A stretch of DNA of 5,810 bases from Bacteroidota bacterium (lineage in GTDB: Bacteria > Bacteroidota > Bacteroidia > Bacteroidales > GCA-2748055): the NCBI GenBank assembly GCA_030592605.1, contig JAUVIT010000145.1, positions 1 through 5,810 of the forward strand. The letters run 5' to 3'. Shown one piece after another: positions 1-5,174 of this stretch. The position numbers and the translations under genes are program-made. Below the pieces are notes generated by a model. It did not search any database, had not been told where the DNA came from, and worked only from the letters and a program-made list of their open reading frames with translations. The first letter of the stretch is position 1, and each line of letters starts with the position of its first letter.

Positions 1-2
1 AC

Positions 3-1331
3 AACGAGTTCTACCGCAAGCTCTATCCCGTTGGTGATGAGCCACTCTTTAATATTCATCTGAATGTGGACTATCCCTTTACCCTGACCGGGATTCTCTA
101 TTTCCCGCGTATCAAGAACAATATTGAGATTCAGAAGAATAAGATACAGCTCTACAGCAACCAGGTCTTTGTAACTGATTCGGTTGAGGAAATTGTTCCT
201 GAATTCCTGACTCTTTTGCATGGGGTACTGGATTCGCCCGATATTCCCTTAAATGTTTCCAGAAGTTTCCTGCAGAACGATCCCAATGTGAAGAAGATCT
301 CATCGCACATTACCAAGAAGGTAGCCGATCAGCTGGAGGATATCTTTAAGAATGACCGTGCGCAGTTTGAGAAGAAGTGGGACGACCTGAAACTCTTTAT
401 CGAGTATGGCATGTTGTCGGATGAGAAGTTTAGTGACCGTGCCGAGAAATTTGCCCTCTTGAAAAATGTGGATGGCAAATACTTTACTCTGACGGAGTAT
501 GAAGAGCTGATTAAAGAGAAGCAGACCGATAAGAATAAGTCTCTTGTTTACCTCTATGCTACCGACAGAGATGAGCAATTCAGTTATATTGAAGCTGCTA
601 AAGCAAAAGGCTATGATGTATTGCAGATGGATGGTCAGCTCGACACCCATTTTCTGAATCACATGGAGACCAAGTTGAAAGATTCCAGGTTTGCCAGGGT
701 CGATTCAGAAATTGTAGAAAAACTAATTGAAAAAGATGAGGCCAGAGAGTCCAAACTGACTTCCGCCCAGGAGTCTGATCTGACTCCCGTGTTCCAGGCA
801 CAACTACCGGGACATGAAATGAACTATTTTGTCAGCTATGAGTCGCTTTCGGAGGAGGACTATCCTGTAATGATTACCCAGAGCGAGTTTATGCGCCGTA
901 TGAAGGATATGCAGGAAATGAGTGGACAGGCCTCCATGTACGGGAACATGCCTGATACCTATAATCTTGTGGTGAACGCTAACCATCCCCTGGTAGGTAA
1001 GATTGTGGAGCAGACCGAGAAGAAGCTGGGTAAAAAGCTGGAGGACTTGCGTACTGAAAAGAGTGGATTGTCGGAAGAGCAGCAGTTACTGGAGAAAGCC
1101 AAAGAGGGCAAGAAAGAGGAGGAGATTCCTCAGAGTGAGAAGGACCAGATGGAGGACGTCAACAAGAAGCTGGGTGAGCTGGAAGATAAGCGCATTGAGA
1201 TGTTGAAGAAGCATGGGAAAGGCCAGAAACTGGTGAAACAACTGATCGATCTGGCCCTGCTTGCCAATAACCAGTTGAAAGGCGAGGAGCTGGCTGCCTT
1301 TGTGAAAAGGAGCGTGGATCTGATCAAATAG
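3..1331 (+). CDS. htpG: Molecular chaperone HtpG (Hsp90), C-terminal part; 5' end outside window
   Basis: This is the C-terminal 442 residues of bacterial Hsp90, a cytosolic ATP-dependent homodimeric chaperone. The frame is open to the window edge, and the codons before the GTG at 66 already read as HtpG (FYRKLYP, then LFNIHLNVDYPF), so that GTG is not a start. The N-terminal GHKL ATPase domain is missing only because the window begins too late. Visible residues about 1-210 are the middle domain, with the family signature PLNVSRSFLQ near 82-91. The rest is the C-terminal dimerisation domain, including the NANHPLV segment near 325. Residues about 339-406 form a very Lys/Glu-rich, probably helical or coiled-coil stretch, which from memory is usual in Bacteroidota HtpG and longer than in E. 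coli. The end (LIDLALLANNQLKGEELAAFVKRSVDLI) matches the family's C-terminus. No frameshift is seen, and a strong terminator follows, so this is the last gene of its transcript. Confidence 0.96.
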   Translation, partial: NEFYRKLYPVGDEPLFNIHLNVDYPFTLTGILYFPRIKNNIEIQKNKIQLYSNQVFVTDSVEEIVPEFLTLLHGVLDSPDIPLNVSRSFLQNDPNVKKISSHITKKVADQLEDIFKNDRAQFEKKWDDLKLFIEYGMLSDEKFSDRAEKFALLKNVDGKYFTLTEYEELIKEKQTDKNKSLVYLYATDRDEQFSYIEAAKAKGYDVLQMDGQLDTHFLNHMETKLKDSRFARVDSEIVEKLIEKDEARESKLTSAQESDLTPVFQAQLPGHEMNYFVSYESLSEEDYPVMITQSEFMRRMKDMQEMSGQASMYGNMPDTYNLVVNANHPLVGKIVEQTEKKLGKKLEDLRTEKSGLSEEQQLLEKAKEGKKEEEIPQSEKDQMEDVNKKLGELEDKRIEMLKKHGKGQKLVKQLIDLALLANNQLKGEELAAFVKRSVDLIK

Positions 1332-1352
1332 CATAGGTTTAGTATATCATTT

Positions 1353-1392
1353 AATTCCCTGTTCCAATATCAAGGAGCAGGGAATTTTTTTT
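1353..1392 (+). terminator. Intrinsic terminator of htpG
   Basis: A 13-bp stem (AATTCCCTGTTCC at 1353-1365 against GGAGCAGGGAATT at 1374-1386, with one G-U pair) encloses an 8-base loop and runs into eight consecutive T's (1385-1392). It begins 21 bases after the htpG stop codon and separates htpG transcription from the blaI promoter just downstream. Confidence 0.93.
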
Positions 1393-1400
1393 GAATGGTA

Positions 1401-1431
1401 TTGACAATGTCAAATATATGTTCTACGTTTG
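1401..1431 (+). promoter_or_regulatory. Bacteroidota-type promoter of the blaI/M56 operon
   Basis: TTGACA at 1401-1406 supplies the -33 TTG element. TACGTTTG at 1424-1431 matches the -7 consensus TAnnTTTG exactly. Twenty bases separate the TTG from the TA, within the range reported for this phylum. Transcription would begin near 1436-1440, leaving a leader of only about 20 bases with no Shine-Dalgarno sequence, which is normal for Bacteroidota. The -7 element lies wholly inside the inverted repeat 1421-1436, so a bound repressor would block it. The match is by eye; the start site is inferred. Confidence 0.75.
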
Positions 1432-1436
1432 TAGAA
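1421..1436. promoter_or_regulatory. Probable BlaI operator 1 (perfect inverted repeat)
   Basis: TTCTACGTTTGTAGAA has perfect 6-base arms (TTCTAC/GTAGAA) around a 4-base centre. The TAC...GTA core resembles the TACAnnTGTA-type sites of BlaI, MecI and CopY. It covers the promoter's -7 element and lies 22 bases upstream of the blaI start, so self-repression is the natural reading. Confidence 0.75.
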
Positions 1437-1440
1437 TAAA

Positions 1441-1456
1441 ATCACCAATTGTAGAA
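1441..1456. promoter_or_regulatory. Probable BlaI operator 2 (imperfect copy)
   Basis: The right arm TTGTAGAA (1449-1456) repeats exactly the right arm of operator 1 (1429-1436). The left arm (ATCACC, 1441-1446) is degenerate against TTCTAC. The two centres are 20 bp apart, about two helical turns, so two BlaI dimers could bind on the same face of the DNA. The site ends two bases before the blaI start codon. Confidence 0.55.
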
Positions 1457-1458
1457 TT

Positions 1459-1827
1459 ATGTCACTGACCAATGCCGAGGAACAAGTCATGAAGCATCTC
1501 TGGAAACTGGAGAAAGCTTATATGAAGAATATTCGGGATGAGTATCAGGATCCAAAACCCAAATCAACAACCTTGGCAACTCTTCTGAAACGCATGATTG
1601 ATAAAGGATATGTAGGCTTCAATCAGCATGGTAGCAACCGGGAATATTATTCAAAGGTTCGAAAGGAGGAGTATTTTTCTTCCCATCTCTCTAAGGTGGT
1701 TAAGGACTTTTTCAATGATTCCGCATCCCAGTTTGCTTCTTTTTTTACCAGAGAAAGTAATATGAGTGTTACAGAGCTGGAGGCTTTAAAAGCTGAAATA
1801 GAAGAGCGTATTAAAAACCATAAATAA
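1459..1827 (+). CDS. blaI: BlaI/MecI/CopY-family transcriptional repressor
   Basis: A 122-residue protein of normal length for the family, expected to bind operator DNA as a dimer and repress its own operon. The N-terminal winged helix covers about residues 3-68: LTNAEEQVMKHLWKL is the family's opening helix, STTLATLLKRMIDKGYVG holds the recognition helix and start of the wing, and NREYYSKVRKEEY ends the wing. The C-terminal half (about 72-120) is the helical dimerisation region. In staphylococcal BlaI and MecI the repressor is inactivated by cleavage at an Asn-Phe bond; aligned by eye, the same place here reads Ser94-Phe95. ATG at 1459 gives the expected N-terminus and lies just after operator 2. 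The gene is followed after 6 bases by the M56 protease, its likely partner. The symbol is by family; the true regulon is unknown and need not involve beta-lactams. Confidence 0.93.
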   Translation: MSLTNAEEQVMKHLWKLEKAYMKNIRDEYQDPKPKSTTLATLLKRMIDKGYVGFNQHGSNREYYSKVRKEEYFSSHLSKVVKDFFNDSASQFASFFTRESNMSVTELEALKAEIEERIKNHK

Positions 1828-1833
1828 TTGGAT

Positions 1834-3180
1834 ATGCTGTCTTTTGTTTACGAATCAACTGTTTTCCTGGGCTGTTCATATGGCTTCTATTACTTTTTTC
1901 TTAGAAGAAGTCGTTCTTTTAAGTTTATCCGATTCTTTTTCATAGCTATCCTGCTTATTGCTGTGATCATTCCTTTTGTTGAGATAGAATTTGGTAGCAG
2001 TCTCCCTTTGTTTGGTAGTGTAGTGGATGGTGGATTTTACACATTAGTGCCTGTACATGGAGGAAGTACTTTAGTGAGTACAGGACCTGTTTTTTCCCTG
2101 AAGTCAATTTTAGTACTGACTTATTTCACTGGTTTTGGCCTGATGTTAATTCGTTTCTTAATGAATTTGATCCGACTTATCCGCAAAGCGAAACAGGGAA
2201 TCCTCGTGAAAGGAGAACATGGCCGGATTGTTCTGACCGAAGAAAATGGTCTGCCTTATTCATTTTTTCGAAATATCTATATTAACCTTAATATTTATGA
2301 GAGGGGAGAGGAAGTGGAAAAGTTGCTTCTTCACGAGGGTGCCCATTGCATCCAGATTCATTCGGCAGATGTTCTAATTGCTGAGTTACTGAAAGTACTT
2401 CTTTGGTTCAATCCATTTGTATGGCTTATAAATAAGGCTATCAGGCTAAATCATGAATATTTGGCCGATCAGATAGTACTTGAATCACAGAGTCAGGATG
2501 CGTACCAGCTTCTACTGATTAATTTGGAATTAGCTAATCAATCATTATATCTGGCCAGTGACTTTAATAGTTCACTCACAAAAAAACGACTTACTATGAT
2601 GAACAATAAAAATGCAGGGAAGAATATGCCTTTGGCAAAAATCGCTGCCATACCTCTCTTACTGATTCTGATGTTTATACTTACTTTCTGTGAGGCTGAG
2701 CAGAATTCGGAAGTTGATCCATATCAGTCCATGGAATTCATTGCTAATGACTGGTGGAGGCCCATTCTGGAGAAACATGATATAACTCCTCGAGCCTACA
2801 ATAATTTCGAGTTTATTTTCGAAATGGGTTCTACAAATTCCATTGATGAAAATAATGTTGTGACTCTTACGGATGCATTTTTTTTGATACGTAAAGATGA
2901 GGGGGCCTACGCAATACTTCGTTCACCCTCCGCCACCCACAATCTCGAATCAGGCATAATCTCCGGCGAGGAAGGAATCCTGGAGAGTTATGAATTTTAC
3001 CAGTCGGATCCAGAACCAATAGGTCAAATGGAAATGAAAAACTTCAAGTATCAGCTGGTAGAAAATACACATGATATTAGCGCTGACTATCTCGTGCTAT
3101 ACGAACAAGGAAAAGAAGTTGCGAAGGGCTGGACTGGCTCATTTGAGGCCAGGGATTCCCTTGTAGTTATCACGGATTAA
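1834..3180 (+). CDS. BlaR1-like M56 membrane metalloprotease with unrecognised C-terminal sensor domain
   Basis: A 448-residue integral membrane protein, probably the signal-sensing antirepressor for the adjacent BlaI. Hydrophobic segments lie near residues 3-22, 29-51, 89-116 and 266-285. Between the third and fourth is the M56 zinc protease domain: HEGAH (H167, E168, H171) is the HExxH motif, and NHEYLAD supplies the third ligand Glu208 with Asp212. The stretch LLWFNPFVWL (189-198) is typical of Bacteroidota M56 proteins. After the last membrane segment about 160 residues should face the periplasm. They lack the STxK, SxN and KTG motifs of the penicillin-binding domain of BlaR1, and I see no TonB-like ending. 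I chose ATG at 1834 over the in-frame TTG at 1828 because TTG directly abuts the blaI stop and starts are rarely TTG here. By family knowledge, activation leads to loss of BlaI; the signal is unknown. The gene looks more AT-rich than htpG and the aminotransferase. Confidence 0.9.
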   Translation: MLSFVYESTVFLGCSYGFYYFFLRRSRSFKFIRFFFIAILLIAVIIPFVEIEFGSSLPLFGSVVDGGFYTLVPVHGGSTLVSTGPVFSLKSILVLTYFTGFGLMLIRFLMNLIRLIRKAKQGILVKGEHGRIVLTEENGLPYSFFRNIYINLNIYERGEEVEKLLLHEGAHCIQIHSADVLIAELLKVLLWFNPFVWLINKAIRLNHEYLADQIVLESQSQDAYQLLLINLELANQSLYLASDFNSSLTKKRLTMMNNKNAGKNMPLAKIAAIPLLLILMFILTFCEAEQNSEVDPYQSMEFIANDWWRPILEKHDITPRAYNNFEFIFEMGSTNSIDENNVVTLTDAFFLIRKDEGAYAILRSPSATHNLESGIISGEEGILESYEFYQSDPEPIGQMEMKNFKYQLVENTHDISADYLVLYEQGKEVAKGWTGSFEARDSLVVITD

Positions 3181-3186
3181 TCCTAA

Positions 3187-3711
3187 TCAGAAATATAAAG
3201 ACTTAACCTCCTTTTTCAGGTAGTCGATGGCTACCTGCGATGGGGGGTTATTTAATTCTGTAAGGCGCTCAAGGATCAGTTTACCCAGGGTGGGACCACT
3301 GGCATCGGGCTTCACCTCTTTGGCAGTTTCGTTTACCAGGTTAATTACCTGGTTTTTAGTTGTCTTCATTTTATCCCAGGCTTCGGTGCTCAGGTAGGTT
3401 TGCTGGGCAATGTTGTGCTCGAATTCAGAAGTGATGTTACTGAGGAGTTCCTGTTGAAGCTGCCTGGCACTATAATCGGTACGGCTTACACGCAAGATCA
3501 TGCTTTCGGGCGAAATACGTTCCAATAGCAGGATGCTTCGTTCATAGGCCTGAAGGCGGACTGGCAGGATTTCGTCACTAATATGCATATTAAATTCAGT
3601 CTTTCGCCGCTTGTCCTCATTCCTGGACCAGGTTCTGAGCATCACCAGTACAGTAAAGAATACGATTAGTGCGGGCACCGTATATTTAAGGATTTCAAGT
3701 ATTACCTCCAT
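3187..3711 (-). CDS. Conserved hypothetical membrane-anchored protein (probably DUF7935-like)
   Basis: A 174-residue protein of unknown function. Residues about 6-25 form one hydrophobic segment, followed at once by a basic run (RTWSRNEDKRRK), so the remaining 145 or so residues should be cytoplasmic and tethered to the inner membrane. The soluble part appears mostly helical, with a notable block LPVRLQAYERSILLLERISP near 49-68. I recall this block from a family found widely in Bacteroidota (DUF7935, from memory and not checked); no member has a function known to me. The start is the ATG complementary to 3709-3711; no Shine-Dalgarno precedes it. It converges on the M56 gene with 6 bp between the stops, and is divergent from the aminotransferase, from which it is 108 bp away. 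Neither neighbour suggests a role. Confidence 0.85.
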   Translation of the reverse strand: MEVILEILKYTVPALIVFFTVLVMLRTWSRNEDKRRKTEFNMHISDEILPVRLQAYERSILLLERISPESMILRVSRTDYSARQLQQELLSNITSEFEHNIAQQTYLSTEAWDKMKTTKNQVINLVNETAKEVKPDASGPTLGKLILERLTELNNPPSQVAIDYLKKEVKSLYF

Positions 3712-3819
3712 GTTGATTATTTTTTGAAACTTGATCTATGCAATATTAACGCAAATTATCACGAAAAGTGTACTTTTAGACATTGAAATTAAATTGACCA
3801 CCATTTAAAATATTTACCT
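3712..3819. promoter_or_regulatory. Divergent intergenic region with an inverted repeat
   Basis: These 108 AT-rich bases must carry the promoters for both the hypothetical gene (minus) and the aminotransferase (plus). I could not find a clean TTG...TAnnTTTG pair for either. Near its centre is the inverted repeat AAAAGTGTACTTTT (3764-3777; 6-base arms, 2-base spacer), a possible shared regulator site. No Shine-Dalgarno sequence precedes either start. Confidence 0.4.
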
Positions 3820-5013
3820 ATGGAACAACTTTCAGCAAGAATCAATTCCCTTTCGCCATCAGCCACCATTGCCATGAATCAAAAGGGGCGTGAATTAAAG
3901 GATAAAGGCGTCGACGTGATCAACCTGAGTGTGGGAGAACCTGACTTCATGACACCAGAACATATTAAGGAGGCTGCCAAAAAAGCTATTGACGGTCCCT
4001 GGCACCATTATGCCCCTGTGGCTGGTTATCCCGATTTGCTGAAAGCCATCGTAGAGAAATTCAAACGAGAGAATAATCTGGATTATAAGCCTTCCAATAT
4101 TATGGTAAGTGTTGGTGCCAAGCACTCCCTGGCCAATGTAATGTTGTGCCTGATTGATAAGGGTGAAGAGGTGATAGTTCCCGCACCCTATTGGGTGAGT
4201 TATGTGGAGCAGGTGAAGATAGCCGAGGGAGTGAACGTGGTGCTGGATACCACTGTGGAGGACGAGTTTAAGATTTCTCCGCAACAGCTGGAAGATGCTA
4301 TTACTCCAAAGACCAAAGCGCTTCTGCTCTGTTCCCCATCTAATCCAACCGGTAGTGTATATACCAGGGAGGAACTAGCTGCACTGGCCGCTGTGATAGC
4401 CAAACATCCGGGCATCTATGTGATAGCCGATGAGATCTATGAGCATATCAACTTTGTTGGAGGACATGAATCCATTGCCCAGTTTGAAGAGATCAAGGAT
4501 CGTTGTGTGATCATAAACGGAGTATCCAAGGGATATGCCATGACTGGTTGGAGAATTGGTTATATGGCAGGACCCGAATGGTTGATCAAAGCATGCGGAA
4601 AGCTGCAGGGACAGATGACCTCCGGGGCCTGCTCCATTGCCATGCGTGCATCGCTTGAGGCACTTACCGGGGACCAAAGCTGTGTGAAGGAAATGCGAGA
4701 TGCTTTTTTGCGTCGCCGTGACCTGATCCTCGGACATGTCAACAGTATTGAAGGTGTAAAATGTGCTACCCCCGGTGGTGCCTTCTATGTGTTCCCTGAC
4801 CTGAGTACATATATTGGGAAATCGGTCGATGGAAGGAAGATAGAGACGGATATGGACCTCTGCATCTACCTCCTTGAGGTAGGCCACATAGCCACTGTAC
4901 CCGGATCGGCTTTTGGGGCTGATGGCTGTGTCCGGATCAGCTATGCCAATTCGGACGAGAACCTGGAGAAAGCGATGCAGCGACTGAAGAAAGCGCTGGC
5001 AGCGTTGTCATAA
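3820..5013 (+). CDS. Aspartate aminotransferase, class I PLP-dependent, subgroup Ib
   Basis: A cytosolic pyridoxal-phosphate enzyme expected to exchange the amino group between aspartate and 2-oxoglutarate; some subgroup Ib members also transaminate prephenate. The 397-residue length is normal. By eye it follows Thermus-type aspartate aminotransferase from end to end: LSPSATIAMNQKG at 11-23, NLSVGEPDFMTPEHIKEAA at 35-53, VGAKHSL with Lys101 (matching Thermus Lys109, which contacts the acidic substrate), PYWVSY with Trp125, CSPSNPTG with Asn175, ADEIYEHI with Asp204 and Tyr207, the PLP-binding Lys237 in SKGYAMTGWRIGY, Arg245, and the substrate carboxylate-binding Arg372 in VRISYANSDENL. All catalytic residues are present. 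The ATG at 3820 gives the family's usual N-terminus. It stands alone, with a terminator about 130 bases downstream. aspC would be a reasonable name, but the Ib enzymes are not orthologous to E. coli AspC, so no symbol is given. Confidence 0.94.
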   Translation: MEQLSARINSLSPSATIAMNQKGRELKDKGVDVINLSVGEPDFMTPEHIKEAAKKAIDGPWHHYAPVAGYPDLLKAIVEKFKRENNLDYKPSNIMVSVGAKHSLANVMLCLIDKGEEVIVPAPYWVSYVEQVKIAEGVNVVLDTTVEDEFKISPQQLEDAITPKTKALLLCSPSNPTGSVYTREELAALAAVIAKHPGIYVIADEIYEHINFVGGHESIAQFEEIKDRCVIINGVSKGYAMTGWRIGYMAGPEWLIKACGKLQGQMTSGACSIAMRASLEALTGDQSCVKEMRDAFLRRRDLILGHVNSIEGVKCATPGGAFYVFPDLSTYIGKSVDGRKIETDMDLCIYLLEVGHIATVPGSAFGADGCVRISYANSDENLEKAMQRLKKALAALS

Positions 5014-5040
5014 GCCTCAGGATAATTCATCGGTCGCTGC

Positions 5041-5059
5041 ATTTTGTCAAAGACAAAAT
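5041..5059. repeat. Short perfect hairpin in the aminotransferase 3' region
   Basis: ATTTTGTC (5041-5048) and GACAAAAT (5052-5059) form a perfect 8-bp stem with an AAA loop, 27 bases after the aminotransferase stop. It lacks a T-run on either strand, so it is not a standard terminator; it may stabilise the mRNA 3' end. Confidence 0.5.
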
Positions 5060-5140
5060 AAGGCTCCCTCCTGAAATACCATATCGGCTTAGAAATATTG
5101 CTGACAGGGGTTCTTCAGAAAAAGAGAAGAAGATTTTTAG

Positions 5141-5170
5141 CCGCTTCGGGAAACCGGGGCGGTTTATTTA
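5141..5170 (+). terminator. Intrinsic terminator downstream of the aminotransferase gene
   Basis: CCGCTTCGG (5141-5149) pairs with CCGGGGCGG (5154-5162) through nine pairs, two of them G-U, closing a GAAA tetraloop, and is followed by TTTATTTAT. The G-U pairs become C-A mismatches on the opposite strand, so the stem works best for plus-strand transcripts, meaning the aminotransferase mRNA. The T-tract is interrupted, so efficiency is uncertain. Confidence 0.7.
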
Positions 5171-5174
5171 TACA

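Noticed and set aside
300..662. Minus-strand open frame of 120 codons inside htpG
   Set aside because: It lies wholly antisense to a well-supported gene, resembles no protein known to me, and has no promoter signal.
66..1331. htpG starting at GTG 66
   Set aside because: The frame is open upstream to base 3 and those codons match HtpG, so the gene simply begins before the window.
1828..1833. TTG at 1828 as start of the M56 gene
   Set aside because: It immediately follows the blaI stop and adds only two residues; ATG at 1834 is more plausible, though not proven.
2671..2700. Possible lipobox (LTFC) at the end of the last M56 membrane segment
   Set aside because: The residue before Cys is Phe rather than Gly/Ala/Ser, and the segment is internal to a polytopic protein, so lipid modification is unlikely.
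4375..4887. Minus-strand open frames inside the aminotransferase gene (also 3895-4284 and 4200-4415)
   Set aside because: Antisense shadows of a conserved enzyme gene; their Cys/His/Ser-rich translations look unlike real proteins.
5041..5059. The 8-bp hairpin as the aminotransferase terminator
   Set aside because: It is AT-rich and lacks a T-run; the GC-rich GAAA-loop hairpin at 5141-5162 followed by TTTATTTAT fits better.
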